Assembly: GCA_963744345.1 (NCBI GenBank)
Contig: CAVUTD010000017.1
Span: 349,613 to 413,612 of the forward strand
Length of the DNA stretch: 64,000 nucleotides
Direction of reading: 5' to 3'
Source: DASTFP01 sp963744345
GTDB taxonomy: Bacteria > Verrucomicrobiota > Verrucomicrobiia > Chthoniobacterales > Terrimicrobiaceae
Shown here: positions 10,067-20,700 of the stretch, in pieces
How the letters are laid out: every line of letters begins with the position of its first letter
Position numbering within the stretch: position 1 is the stretch's first letter
Notes under the pieces: model-generated
What the model was told of the DNA's origin: nothing
Seen by the model: the letters and a program-made list of their open reading frames with translations, nothing else
Database searches by the model: none
Made by a program: the position numbers and the translations under genes

Positions 10067-10205
10067 CCGCTGCAATTCTAGGCGTCCTTCTGGCTGTCCT
10101 GCTGGATGCCAGAGCGGAGATTGTCACCATCGCAACGTGGAATCTCGAATGCTTCCCCGGCGGTAAGCCAAATTCCTCGCCGTCTGAACGCTGGGTTCAT
10201 ATGAG
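10045..10205 (+). pseudogene. Endonuclease/exonuclease/phosphatase family protein, N-terminal fragment
   Basis: A signal peptide (LTAAILGVLLAVLLDARA) is followed by IVTIATWNLECFPG, the first strand of EEP-family phosphodiesterases with the TWNLE metal-binding segment. Family similarity stops near 10205, where the sequence switches to the end of an oppositely oriented TPR gene. Only about 50 of roughly 300 residues remain. Confidence 0.55.
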
Positions 10206-10636
10206 CGCCGAGATTTCAAACGCTGGTGGTCAGCGCGGTGACACTTGCGTAGCAGGCCAGGTTGAAAGCAATCACGGCAACGTTGGGATGAATGGCTTGC
10301 GCCCTGAGCAAAATGGCTTCTGCCTCGTCAGCTTTCGGCGCGCCTAACCGCATAGGCAAGACTGATCCACCAACCCACGTTTTCAGGCTGAACCTTTACC
10401 AGGTGGCTAGCAACCGCGGCGGCCATATCCCATTTCTTGGCTGCCATATAGAGATTAACACGCGCCCCGAGGACCTCGTTGCGCGTCCTATCCTTTGGCG
10501 CGATCCCTTCCAAGGCGAGGGGCGCATCGTCGAACATTCCCAGCTCGAGATACCTGCTGCAAGCGAGGAAGATGGTCGTATTTTCCAGCAGGTTTTCGAG
10601 GAAAAACCACTTGGCCAGATGATCTCTGAAAGACAA
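10206..10636 (-). pseudogene. Tetratricopeptide-repeat protein, truncated and frameshifted
   Basis: The minus-strand frame has TPR-like helices: LELGMFDDAPLALEGI, NEVLGARVNLYMAAKKWDMA and VKVQPENVGWWISLAYAVRR. A one-base indel near 10335 separates these from the continuation EAILLRAQAIHPNVAVIAFN. Homology then ends at the junction with the EEP fragment near 10205. Both genes meeting at that point are truncated, so a deletion or rearrangement joined them. Confidence 0.55.
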
Positions 10637-10706
10637 TTTGCACGAGACGTATGAAGCTTCCTAGTATCGGTACACCACTTCCGCGAGCTGCGAACGAACC
10701 AGGCCG

Positions 10707-11558
10707 ATGACTCCTCTCGGCGATTTCCACGTCAGGCTTATGCGCCGGGATGAACTTGCATTTGCGATCGAGTTGGCGGCGCGGGAGGGATGGAACCCAG
10801 GGCTTCACGATGCGGAATGCTTCTTCGAGGCCGACCCCAGTGGATTCTTGATCGGCGAACTGACAGGTCAACCTATCGGGTGCATCTCGGCGGTGTCCTA
10901 CGGCGAGTGCTATGGCTTCGTTGGTCTGTATATCGTCCGGCCCGAGTTTCGCGGCCGAGGTTTTGGCACGAGGCTGTGGCACGCCGCCATGTCCCGGCTC
11001 AGGGGACACAATATCGGTTTGGATGGCGTGCTGACCCAGCAAGACAACTACGCAAAATCGGGGTTTCGTCTGGCGTATCGCAATCTCCGTTATAGGGGTC
11101 GCGCTACTGTGGCCGCGGTCGCAGCCTCGGTCATACCGGCGGCCGAGGTTCCGTTCGAGGCGGTCTGCGACTTGGACCGGCAGATCTTTCCCGAACGCCG
11201 TAGCGCTTTTCTCCGCGCTTGGCTCGCCCAGCCCGCGGCGGGAGCGTATGTGGCCCAGGACCAGGGCCGACTAATCGGGTACACGCTTGTTCGCCAATGC
11301 CGCGAAGGCTGGAAGATAGGCCCGCTAGTCGCGGACAGTATTGACGTGGCTCAGGCTCTGTATGATGCGGCCTCCGCGCACGCTACTGACGGCCAATCGC
11401 TCTTTCTCGACATCCCGGAGGCCAACCTGGCGGCACAGACGCTGGTGGCTGCGCGCGGTCTGATTCCGGTGTTCGAAACTGCCCGGATGTACACAGGCCC
11501 AGATCCGGCGATCGACCTCTCAAAGCTGTTCGGTGTCACGACCTTCGAATTGGGGTGA
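10707..11558 (+). CDS. GNAT acetyltransferase with second acetyltransferase-like domain
   Basis: This is a full-length 283-residue protein. The N-terminal GNAT domain (residues 1-130) shows the acetyl-CoA loop VRPEFRGRGFGTRLWHAA (R/Q-x-x-G-x-G/A). The C-terminal half (AAEVPFEAVCDLDRQIFPER to VFETARMY) matches the YitH-type second domain often fused to GNATs. It probably transfers an acetyl group to a small amine. The substrate is unknown. It starts 71 bases after the TPR remnant and is not in an operon. Confidence 0.85.
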   Translation: MTPLGDFHVRLMRRDELAFAIELAAREGWNPGLHDAECFFEADPSGFLIGELTGQPIGCISAVSYGECYGFVGLYIVRPEFRGRGFGTRLWHAAMSRLRGHNIGLDGVLTQQDNYAKSGFRLAYRNLRYRGRATVAAVAASVIPAAEVPFEAVCDLDRQIFPERRSAFLRAWLAQPAAGAYVAQDQGRLIGYTLVRQCREGWKIGPLVADSIDVAQALYDAASAHATDGQSLFLDIPEANLAAQTLVAARGLIPVFETARMYTGPDPAIDLSKLFGVTTFELG

Positions 11559-12053
11559 GCCGGCGCCGCGGAAAGGAGCATCGTCCGCCGAGAGCCTACC
11601 AAGAGCATGCCGTGAAGGTTCGGCGATCGAGACCTGAACGGCCTTGAAGCAAGGGCTCCTTGCGCGGAAGAGACCGGCCGTGGGCAAATGGGTGTGTCCT
11701 TTGTCAGATGAGCTGACGCACTCAGCTCTACGAGCGCGGGATGTATCGCTATGCTGCACTCTACGGCGCGCTCAAATCCGTCCGCGACGTCCACTAACTG
11801 TAGCCAGGATGACGCCTCTTGGACAACGGCGAGGATTCTGGTCGAAAACACCGGAGTTTCGTCCCGGTCGGGTCTTCGAAAGAGTGCTACGCCCACACGG
11901 CTTGTTCGCCTTTCAGGGATCTGATCGGGGAAAGGAAAATGTCTCGTAGGCATTAAAACTGCCTGTCGCGGCAAACATTAAGAACGATCCAGGAATGAGC
12001 GGCAGCCTGTCTGTGCCGATTTTACCTTACTTGGGGTTTGGGGTTGTTGAGCT
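11559..12053. other. Intergenic, no recognisable gene
   Basis: Open frames exist on both strands but show no domain. The high coding potential in several frames reflects base composition. No terminator or promoter stands out. Confidence 0.35.
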
Positions 12054-12821
12054 CTACTGAGCCAGGTACCCGCCATCGACTGGGAGAACTGTGCCAGTGA
12101 TGAATGATGCCTCGTCTGACGCCAAGAAGAGAATCGCGTTGGCAACCTCTTCTGGCTCGCCGAGTCGTCCGATTGGATGGGCCTTCTTAATTGCTTCGAC
12201 GTATTCGGAACCGCCCGGCTCCTCCGGTAAACGTTTGACTCTCTCGGTATTGATCGTCCCGGGAGCGACCGCGTTGACTCGAATGCCCCGGTCTGCCCAC
12301 TCGATGGCCAAGTGCTTTGTGATACCTGTTGCGACGAATTTGGCTGGGCCATATGTCGCTTGCCGATTCTGCCCTGCAATCCCGGAGATTGAGGAAAGGC
12401 AGACAATTGAGCCGCCACCTGTTTTGAGCATGGCTTCAATCGCGTATTTGCATGTCAGGAACATGCCTCGTCCGTCGATTGACATGACCTTGTTCCAGTC
12501 ATCAACTGTTGATTCAAGCACATCCCCGAGCGGGATGATTCCGGCATTGGCGACAACCACGTCAACTCGTCCGTACGTTTCGACCGCTGCACGGATCATC
12601 GCCTGGCAATCCTCGACCCTGGAGACATCCCCGACAAGGGCCTCGACCGTAGCGCCATTACGTTGGAGCTCGTCACGAAAAGCCAGAAGTGGACGCTCCT
12701 GAATATCTTGGACTAGAAGCAATGCGCCTTCCTCCGCGAATTTGGCTGCGGTCGCCCGGCCAATCCCAAACGCCGCGCCAGAGATGACGACTGATTTGTC
12801 CTGCATGCGTGCCAGACCCAT
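12054..12821 (-). CDS. Short-chain dehydrogenase/reductase (SDR)
   Basis: A classical 255-residue SDR oxidoreductase. SGAAFGIGRA is the TGxxxGIG NAD(P)-binding loop, NAG follows strand 4, LSSISG carries the catalytic Ser, and YGPAK is the YxxxK active site. The C-terminus ends ITGTVLPVDGGYLAQ as usual. Asp in VQDIQ after strand 2 suggests NAD preference. Met6 (12806) is an alternative start. The substrate cannot be told from sequence, and the gene stands alone. Confidence 0.88.
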   Translation of the reverse strand: MGLARMQDKSVVISGAAFGIGRATAAKFAEEGALLLVQDIQERPLLAFRDELQRNGATVEALVGDVSRVEDCQAMIRAAVETYGRVDVVVANAGIIPLGDVLESTVDDWNKVMSIDGRGMFLTCKYAIEAMLKTGGGSIVCLSSISGIAGQNRQATYGPAKFVATGITKHLAIEWADRGIRVNAVAPGTINTERVKRLPEEPGGSEYVEAIKKAHPIGRLGEPEEVANAILFLASDEASFITGTVLPVDGGYLAQ

Positions 12822-13679
12822 CCTTGGCGTCTCCTACGTTATGGCTCGATCTCTATGATTCGGCCATCGCTGATTGCGTTGTCAAAGCGCCAGTCGATTC
12901 GATCGCTCAACACTGATATGCAGAGATGAGCTCCGCGAAATGCTCGGGTTGCGGCCGAATTCTTGGGATCATCGGTATCTAGCAGGCGATCATTTTAGCC
13001 TGGTAAGTTTGCGTCGTTTGGCAGCCTGATTCGTCCGGGAAGCCCGTTCAAGCCAAAACTGTCCGCATTTCGCTGTCATTCGGCGAGTGTAGGGCGGCGG
13101 TAAGGATTCGAGTCAAAAGTACCAGTCGCGCAGTAACTCAGGAATTTCTTTTTTCTCTCGCCTCAATTCTAAATTCGTTTCCTGTGTTCCTGAAGAGCAT
13201 AGCAATCGAGCGATAGCAACAGAAGTCTTCCGGGTTTAAGCCGCCCGCTTCGACTATTAGAGAAAGATCAACTATCCAATGAACATCAGAATTTCTGCGC
13301 GTACGTCCGCTTGGGGATTTGATCGAGTCCCTCGCCGAGAGTTCGAGAAGGGATCCGTTTGAGAGTGTGTTCCCATCCTGCCTGTCCGTAATCGAAAGCG
13401 TAGCGAACCGTACCGTCGTCCCACAGCGACACCCTCCGGCGCCACCCACCACGGAAGGGCCGCCGGCGGACGCGGGACTCATCGTTTGCGCGTCGAGATC
13501 GGTCGAGGCCGCCATCGCGGCCAGCGCACAGGTCAACAGGCGTACACGACTCCTCATACGTCCCTGCAACGGGGGGTGCGAAAACACCTGTCGAAGCGGC
13601 TCACGCGCAGGGAGGCTCAGACGCACGGCACCGTGATTGACCCTTCGGGAATAAGACAGTAGCGTTCCCTCACGGCCGG
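12822..13679. other. Intergenic; possible small exported protein on the minus strand (13138-13557)
   Basis: A minus-strand frame from 13557 begins with a signal-peptide-like stretch (RLLTCALAAMAASTDLDAQ) and then a low-complexity Gly/Ala segment, but no domain is visible and it may be chance in GC-rich DNA. The base composition rises sharply near 13320, which may mark the left edge of the high-GC island. Confidence 0.3.
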
Positions 13680-15252
13680 ATGGAAACCCCCCTCACGCCC
13701 CTGGAGCTCGCACGACGAGCGCGGCGCCTGTATGGATCGCGGGAAGCCGTTGTCGATGGAACCGTTCGCCTGACGTATGAAGACGTCTTCGTCCGATGCG
13801 AGAGGCGTTGCAGAAGCTCGGCGTCGAGTGCGGCGATCGCGTCGCGTATATCGCGCCCAACACGCATCGCCAGCTCGAATCTTTCTACGCCGTGCCCCAG
13901 ATCGGGGCAGTGCTCGTGCCGATCAACTTCCGGCTGACCCCTGCGGATTTCGCCTACATCATCAACCACAGCGGCGCGGAAGTCGTGTGCGTACACCAGG
14001 CCTATCTCGCCGCAGTCGACGGCATTCGTTCCGACCTCGGACAGGTTCGGCACTTCGTGGCGCTCAACGGCGCCGAAGACGCCGTCGAAAAGGGATGGCT
14101 CGACTACGAAGCGTTGCTCGGTGAGGCGAACGGCCGTTTCCTCCGTCAGGACGTCGACGAGCGGAATCTGCTGACCATCAACTACACGAGCGGCACGACA
14201 TCGCGGCCGAAGGGAGTGATGATCACCCACCGGAACGCGTACATGAACGTCGTGGGCACGCTCATCCATCTGCCGATGTCACCCGCGGATCGCTACCTCT
14301 GGAGCTGCCGATGTTTCACGCCAGCGGATGGACGTTCACATGGACGGTGACGGCGGTCGGCGCGGTGCACGTCTGCCTGCCCAGGGTCGACGCCGCGGTC
14401 GTGTTCGACCTGATCGCGCGAGAGAGCATCTCGATGCTCTGCGCCGCACCGTCGGTGCTCATCTTTCTGGCGAACGCTCCCGAGCACATTCGACGCGAAG
14501 CGCCTCGAGACATCCGCGTCGTCACGGCCGGCGCGCCCCCGGCCGCAGCGACCATCCAGCGGATCGAGCGCGACTTCGGCTGGCGGCTCACGCACATGTA
14601 CGGGCTGACGGAGACGACGCCGTTCATTACGGTCTGCGAGCCGAGGCCCGAGCACACCCGCCTGTCTGCCGAGCAGAGCGCGATGATCAAAGCGCGACAG
14701 GGCGTGGAGCTCGTCACCTCCGGCGAACTGCTCGTCCTGGACGCAGAGGGCCGTGAGGTGCCGCACGACGGCCAGGCGCTCGGCGAGATCGTCGTGCGGG
14801 GCAACGTCGTGATGGAGGGGTACTACAAAGATCCCGACGCGACGGCGGCGGCGATGCGGGACGGCTGGTTTCACAGCGGCGACGCGGCAGTGGTTCATCC
14901 CGACGGGTACGTGGAGATCCGCGACCGCTTCAAGGACGTGATCATCAGCGGCGGCGAGAACATCTCGTCGGTCGAGGTCGAAGGCGAGTTGCTCCGCCAC
15001 CCGGCGGTGCTGGAAGTAGCGATTGTCGGGGTACCCGACGAAAAGTGGGGCGAAGCGCCGCATGGGTTCGTCGTGCTCAGGCCCGGGGCCTCGGCGACCG
15101 AGGACGAGCTTCGCGAATTCACCCGAGGGCGGCTTGCGCACTTCAAGGTGCCGCGCGCGTTCACGTTCGTGCCGGAGCTTCCCAAGACGGCGACAGGAAA
15201 GATTCAGAAATTCGTGCTGAGAGGCGGGCGCGCGGCCATCGCCGCCCAATAG
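13680..15252 (+). pseudogene. Fatty acyl-CoA synthetase (AMP-binding enzyme), two frameshifts
   Basis: The three frames together make a complete acyl-CoA ligase of about 520 residues that would adenylate a fatty acid and load CoA. The N-terminus (PLELARRARRLYG, LTYEDVF) breaks near 13795. The next frame carries GDRVAYIAPN, VPINFRLT and the P-loop YTSGTTSRPKGVM. A second break near 14303 (one base missing before LPMFHASGW) leads to the last frame, with YGLTETTPF, GWFHSGD, the DRFKDVIISGGENIS motif and the catalytic Lys near PKTATGKIQK. The very high GC content differs from the flanks, suggesting transfer from another lineage. The two indels leave no translatable full-length enzyme unless they are sequencing errors. 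Confidence 0.85.
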
Positions 15253-15283
15253 CGGGACAGCCTGCGACGAGGTCGTCATTAAC

Positions 15284-15460
15284 GTGCTTCTGCTGTCGAT
15301 GCCGGGCTCCTTCGAGCACATGCCCTCCGTGGCGATCCGCATGCCGAACGGCGCGCTCGCCTCGCTCGCGGGCAACGTGGACGCGCATCACAAGGTCGCC
15401 ATTGCCGACCTAGTCCTGGTCCACTCGCGCGTCGTCGAAACGATCGAAGAAATCTCCGAG
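15284..15460 (+). pseudogene. B12-binding radical SAM protein, N-terminal fragment
   Basis: A GTG start gives MLLLSMPGSFEHMPSVAIRM, then NGALASLAGNVDAHHKVAIA and DLVLVHSRV, the opening of cobalamin-binding radical SAM proteins. Similarity ends near 15455. The following sequence continues in another frame as an unrelated C-terminus (WSTDWWHDAEGQMAKLLQDL) ending near 15632. The radical SAM cluster motif is absent, so the fragment cannot function. It ends the high-GC island. Confidence 0.6.
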
Positions 15461-15661
15461 ACCAATACTGCGCGCAGCGGATCGAGTCGTCGCTGCGTTC
15501 TTTTGAGCGAGCAAACTTCACCGCATCTGGTCGACGGACTGGTGGCACGATGCGGAGGGACAGATGGCAAAGCTGCTTCAGGATCTCAAGGAAGTGGCGA
15601 GCGCGAACAGCGAATCTCTCCTCAACAACTAACGCCGTCAGTGGATGTTAACTATCCTCAC

Positions 15662-15799
15662 CTACGACGGCCCGCAGGAATTGACGTCAGGGTCCTTGGA
15701 CGCCCCCAGCGTCTCGCGGTAGGTTGCTGTCGGCGTAAGCTTCCCGTCCGCGACGATCTGCGCGAACCGCTCATATCGTGCATTTGCGAGAACCGGCAT
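15662..15799 (-). pseudogene. N-terminal scrap of a terminase-small-subunit-like protein
   Basis: A 45-codon minus-strand ORF starts MPVLANARYERFAQIVADGK, then LTPTATYRET. This resembles the beginning of phage terminase small subunits (xNxRxExFAQxxAxGK). It ends at a stop (15662-15664) before the rest of the helix-turn-helix. Too short to be sure. Confidence 0.4.
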
Positions 15800-16192
15800 C
15801 ACGACTTACTACCTCGGACTACCGCTTCCTGCAGGGAATTTGCAGATTTATACGTTCAGAACCCACGTAGTCCCATGGGTCCATAGGAAAAAACAGCGCG
15901 GACGTGGTGTGTGGCAATCCGAATTGGATCAGCCGGCAGTAAAGCCTGAATTGACCGCTTTGCCAGTCCGGCGACCTGGGAAATTCGAGTTTGTCCAAGT
16001 CCATCCGGATCCCGCATACCGCCCGTTCGAGTCTCAGCGATTTGACAAGAACCGACACCAACAGCCACTTAATCCCGGCGCTCCTGCGTCCCAAAGGGGA
16101 TGTTTGAGCGAGCACCCGTCAATTTCGCCGAAAATTCTATAGGCGGAAGAGGCGCGGCGACCCGTCTGGAAGTGAATCCTCGCTCACAGCCG
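15800..16192. other. Intergenic region before locus A, nothing recognised
   Basis: There is no domain or repeat. Homology with the upstream region of locus B begins at 16193. Confidence 0.35.
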
Positions 16193-16330
16193 CACCTCCG
16201 ATTGTGCGATGCCACACTTCTTGGTGAGGTTCTTCCGGTATCCAGCAGGGTTCAGGAATTTTGTTCCTAAACATGCTTTAGCCGCTATTGTTGGTTAACG
16301 ACTGATTCTTTGGTAAAGCGCGACCATGGT
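16193..16330 (+). promoter_or_regulatory. Conserved leader of the kinase-STAND loci, with palindrome at 16254-16268
   Basis: From CACCTCCGATTGTG onwards this matches the region upstream of locus B (43869 down to about 43740). A shorter part, from TTCAGGAATTTTGTTCC, also matches locus C (58346 onwards). All three contain an inverted repeat AGGAA-N5-TTCCT followed by TAAAC. ECF sigma factors often recognise GGAA-type -35 elements and autoregulate, so this may be the promoter or operator of the sigma-kinase unit. That function is inferred. Confidence 0.55.
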
Positions 16331-16420
16331 CCGCCGGCGGGGGGCGCTGCGAGCCTTCACGCCATGCGTTGGACACTTTGCGACGCCTTGATCGCATCCG
16401 AAGGGCGGCTAGGCCCATGA
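16310..16420 (+). pseudogene. Shrunken ECF sigma factor ORF overlapping the kinase start (locus A)
   Basis: The frame reads RDHGPPAGGAASLHAMRWT and then jumps to LCDALIASEGRLGP and a stop at 16418-16420. Locus C keeps more of the same gene (TTRWTIVM, LYWYPRYMFARRRGHSP), which identifies it as the N-terminus of a Planctomycetes/Verrucomicrobiota-type ECF sigma factor joined to its C-terminal tail. In A the whole sigma-2 to sigma-4 body is gone. The stop TGA overlaps the kinase ATG as ATGA, the arrangement of a translationally coupled sigma-kinase pair. The 5' limit is uncertain. Confidence 0.5.
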
Positions 16421-17094
16421 AAATAGAGGAGAGACGCATCTGCCCGAGTTGCGGTAATGAGTTTTCTGGAGCAGTCGAATTCTGTCCGGTGTGCATGCAT
16501 CGCAAGGCTCTCGCTGGTGGGGTCGAATGCAGCGAGTCTTTTGCTGAAGACGCAGTCGTTCCCTCACCGGAACATCTGACGCAACGCTTTGAGCATTATG
16601 AGCTCGCCAAGGGCGAAGACGGGAACCCGGTCGAGTTGGGTCGCGGTGCGATGGGCGTCACATACAAAGCGTTCGACGTCGATCTGCAATGCCCCGTGAC
16701 ATTGAAAGTGATCAGCGAAAGATATCTCGGTGACGAATCGGCTCGGCTTCGTTTTTTGCGCGAAGCGCGTGCGGCGGCCAGCGTCCGTCACCCGAATGTT
16801 GCCTCGGTCTTCCATCTAGGCAGAAGCGCTGAGGGTTACTTCTACGCGATGGAGTTCGTCGAGGGAGAGACCCTGGAGAATCTCATCAAACGCTCGGGCC
16901 GGCTTGATGCAAAGCTGGCGCTGGAAATTGCGACGCAGGTCGCCGCCGGTTTGGCGGCGGTGCACAAGAAGGGCCTCGTCCACCGGGATATTAAACCAGG
17001 CAACATCATGGTGAGCTTTGAGGAGGGTGGTGTTCCGACGGCGAAAATTATCGACCTCGGACTGGCGAAGGCTGTAATCGGCTCAGTCCTCTGA
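16417..17094 (+). CDS. Zinc-ribbon serine/threonine protein kinase, N-terminal part (locus A)
   Basis: The ATG at 16417 overlaps the sigma-remnant stop and gives MKIEERRICPSCGNEFSGAV. CPSCG and CPVC form a zinc ribbon (residues 9-26). The kinase domain follows: glycine loop GRGAMGVTYKAF, catalytic Lys in VTLKVI, helix-C Glu in LREARAAAS, the HRDIKPGN catalytic loop and IIDLGLAKA (DLG in place of DFG). The frame is lost near 17079. The activation loop resumes in the next frame as SDATISLPGVFAGTPQ. Such kinases phosphorylate a partner sigma factor in related systems. Here the partner gene is decayed. The protein would end prematurely unless the indels are errors. Confidence 0.8.
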   Translation: MKIEERRICPSCGNEFSGAVEFCPVCMHRKALAGGVECSESFAEDAVVPSPEHLTQRFEHYELAKGEDGNPVELGRGAMGVTYKAFDVDLQCPVTLKVISERYLGDESARLRFLREARAAASVRHPNVASVFHLGRSAEGYFYAMEFVEGETLENLIKRSGRLDAKLALEIATQVAAGLAAVHKKGLVHRDIKPGNIMVSFEEGGVPTAKIIDLGLAKAVIGSVL

Positions 17095-17602
17095 TGCTAC
17101 GATTTCACTGCCCGGAGTTTTTGCAGGGACACCACAGTTCGCGAGTCCCGAGCAATTCGCGGGAGCCCGGACGTAGACATCCGTTCGGATCTCTACTCGC
17201 TTGGCGTGACGCTCTGGGAGATGCTGACGGGCCAGACGCCATTCCGGGGCTCTGCCGCTGAGGCGATGGATCAGCATCAGCGTCGTCCCCTTGCCGGTTG
17301 AACAACTCGCAGGTGTCCCGCAACCCCTCGTCGTTCTCCTTGAGGTGCTCCTTGAGAAAGACCCGGCGCGACGCTTCCAGAGTCCAGCCGAACTCTTGAA
17401 GGTGATGCCGATGGTCAGGGACGCCATCGAAGCGGGGAGTCGTCTCATGAAGACGATCCGAGTTTTCGTCTCCTCTACGGGCGATGTCCAAAAGGAGCGG
17501 ATTCTGGCGGATCGAGTGATTCGCTCGGTTGCTGGCGAGTTTAACGTCCCGGTGAGTGCTCACGTTTTCAAATTTCCAACGCTTGGCAGAAGAAAATGGT
17601 GA
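17095..17602 (+). pseudogene. Kinase C-lobe and DUF4062-like N-terminus, several frameshifts (locus A)
   Basis: This is the continuation of the kinase in shifting frames: GTPQFASPEQFAGA, then from about 17175 VDIRSDLYSLGVTLWEMLTG, then from about 17287 PVEQLAGVPQPLVV and the end of the C-lobe (LLEKDPARRFQSPAELLKVM). Immediately after, MKTIRVFVSSTGDVQKERIL starts a DUF4062-like (SIR2/TIR-adjacent) domain, which breaks at 17602 after FKFPTLGRRKW. The missing link to the next ORF is present in another frame (LAEENGEPKTESEN, LCPYFLEYQRFQ). At least three indels separate this from its neighbours. Confidence 0.7.
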
Positions 17603-17727
17603 GCCGAAAACTGAATCGGAGAATCACGAGACGTTGATCCTCTGTCCCTATTTTTTGGAATATCAGAGGTTCCAATCGGACGCGGGATGCCGGGGACAGG
17701 ATCCCAAACCCGGCGGATTTTGATCTG

Positions 17728-20700
17728 GTGATTTCTATCCTTTGGTCCCGACTCGGCGCCCTGCTGGACCCGAGCTTGACGATGCCGGATGGCGGTTCAC
17801 CCGGCTCGGGAACGGAATACGAAGTTGCCTGGGCGCTGGACCACGCAAACAAGAATGGAGGCGTTCCGCTCTTGCACGTTTATCGCAACTGTTCGAAGCC
17901 GACACCGCCGTTGGAACCAAAAGAGGAGTGCGAAGTCTTTATTCGGCAATGGAACTCCTTACAGGAGTTCTTTGCGCATTGGGAAAAGAACAGCGAGGGG
18001 AACTTCGCCGGGACGTGCAACAACTATCGCGATCTGCAGGAGTTTGAGGAGCTCTTTCGGGAACATTTCCGTACCTTTTTGTCGGCTCAGGTGGAACGGG
18101 AGATCGGACACAAGGTCTTGGGCAGGAAAGTGCGCCGGTGGAAATCCTGTCCGTTCCGCGGGTTGGATTTCTTTGATTTCGAACACGCCCCGATCTTCCA
18201 CGGTAGAACGAAAGCGATCGGGGAAGTGTTGGAAGCCCTGGAAGCACAAGTCAGAGCGCAACGGCCGTTCGTGCTGGTCGTGGGTGCGAGCGGCTCAGGA
18301 AAAAGCTCGCTGGTGCGAGCGGGCGTGCTTCCGTTGTTAACGCAGCCCGAAACCATCGAAGGGGTCGGGCTGTGGCGGTGGTCGGTAACCACACCTGGAG
18401 CCGGTGCGAGCGGAGGTGATTGCTTCGATGCCTTGGCGGCCGCACTGCTGGAGCCCGCTGCGCTGCCCGCCTTGCAGGACTCCGAATCACAGAACGCAAT
18501 CCGCGACCTTGCGACCGAATTGAGGGAACACTCCGACAGCGTCGCGCTCCGGGTCCGGGATGCGCTGGATCACGCCGCGCGGGAATGGAAAATTCAGCAG
18601 TCCCATTCCTTGAAGGAAAGAGAGCGGCAACTGCGGGAATCAGGAAGATTGGACGACGCGGACCAAGCTCGAGAGCGCAGGGAGAGGCTTGAGCTACCGA
18701 AAGCCCGTTTGGCGTTGGTAATCGACCAGTTGGAAGAATTGTTCACGGCCGGTTTTTCACTGGAGGTTCGGCAGAAATATATCTCCGGGCTCGCCGGTTT
18801 GGTTCAGAGCGGCCGGGTTTTTATGCTGGCGACGTTACGGAGTGACTTCTACCCGCGGTATCAGGAGTTCCCGGATCTGATCGAGCTCGCCAAGCCGAGT
18901 GGAAAATTCGATCTCCGGCCTCCGACGCCTAGCGAGCTTGGAAACATGATCCGGCTTCCGGCCGAAGCAGCCGGTCTGCACTTCGAGGAGGAGCTCGAGA
19001 CCGGTCAGCGTCTGGATCTAGCGCTGCGCGATGCGGCCGCTGTCACCCCGGAATCCTTGCCGTTGCTCGAGCATGTTTTGTCGTTGCTCTACGAGCGCCA
19101 AGGTCTCCGGGGCGATGACCTGCTCCGGTGGTCGGACTATCGCGAAGTAGGCGAATTAAATGGTGCGCTTGCCAAGCACGCCGAGGCGGTATTCAGCGCG
19201 TTGCGACCGCATGAGCAAAGGGCGTTTCCTTTGGTCATGCGGTATCTTGTGGCGTTGAGCCAGGGCGAAGAGGAAGTGCCCAACCGACGGACGGTGCCTT
19301 ACCGTGATTTCGTTAGCTCAGAGGGAGGGGACCATGATCAGAAAGCCGGCGCAAAAGGCTTTGTTGACCTATTCGTTGAAAAGCGGTTGTTGGTCGCAGA
19401 CACCGACCCGCAGGGAGAGGTTACCGTGCGTGTTACGCACGAAGCGCTGCTGCGGGAATGGCAACGGGTCAAAGAGTGGCTGACCGAGAACCGCGAGTTC
19501 CTGCGGATGCGGGACCGCCTGGATTCAAGTCTGAAGCTCTGGCTGAGCCGCGGAAAACAAAAGGATGACCTGCTCGAACCGGGACTCCATCTGGCGGAAG
19601 GTGAAAAGCTAGTCAAAGACTTTGGACCGTCCCTTAGCCGGGAACAGACTGATTATATCTCCGCGAGCATCGCTGAGCGAGACCGGCGCAAACGGGCCCA
19701 CGAGCGGATTCGCTATGCGGTGATGTCAGCGATCACCGTGCTCGCAGTCGTCGCCGGATTTCAATGGTTCCGGGCTGAGCGCCAGCGTCAGAGCGCCGCC
19801 CAAGCGTTTAAATCTGAAGCAGAAGTCACCGCGAAGCTGCATGAACAGTTGCGGCAGGCGAGTTGGGCAAGCTTCAACCAAGCCGAGCGTCAGTTCCAGT
19901 TGGGAGAGTGGCAGGAAGGCATCGCTCTTCTTGCACGTGCGATAAAGTTCGACCCTCAAAATCAAGTTGCTTCAGAACGATTCTTCCACGAACTAATCGT
20001 TCATCGTGAAAAGGCGCTGCCGTCGCTCATCGCCTCCTTTGAGCACCAGGACCTGGTCTTCAAAGCGGCGTTTAGTCCCGATGCTGCTCGAATCCTGACG
20101 GCAAGCTGGGACAAAACTGCCAAACTCTGGGATGCCGAGTCGGGCGAGCTCATCGCCTCCTTTGACCATCAGGGTTGGGTCTGGCACGCGGAATTTAGCC
20201 CGGACGGCACTCAGATTCTGACGGCAAGCGCGGACAAAACCGCCAAACTCTGGGATGCGGCCTCGGGCAAGCTCATCGCCTCCTTTGCCCATCAGGGTAC
20301 GGTTAACGACGCGGCGTTTAGTCCGGATGGTGCGCGGATCCTCACAGCAAGCGCGGATCACAGCGCCAAGCTCTGGGATGTGGCCTCGGGCAAGCTCATC
20401 GCCTCCTTTGCTCATCAGGATGAGGTCAACACTGCGGCGTTTAGTCCGGACGGCGCTCGGATCCTGACGGCGAGCGCGGACAAAACCGCCAAGCTCTGGG
20501 ATGCGGCCTCGGGCAAGCTCATCGCCTCCTTTGCCCATCAGGATGGGGTCAATCATGCGGCGTTTAGTCCCGACAGCGCTCAGATCCTGACGGCGAGCAG
20601 AGACAAAACCGCTAAGCTTTGGGATGCGTCCTCGGACAAGCTGCTCGCCTCCTTTGACCATCAAGATGTGGTCGTAGACGCGGTGTTTAGCCCGGATGGC

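Noticed and set aside
13138..13626. Exported protein with signal-like N-terminus on the minus strand
   Set aside because: Only the signal-like stretch is suggestive; the rest has no family and the GC content inflates open frames.
14293..15375. A 360-codon minus-strand open frame
   Set aside because: Shadow of the acyl-CoA synthetase in high-GC DNA; the plus strand has clear family motifs.
17565..17600. Programmed -1 frameshift at AAATTTC in loci A and B
   Set aside because: The heptamer is not in the X-XXY-YYZ phase of the zero frame and the needed shift is +1; no stem-loop is evident.
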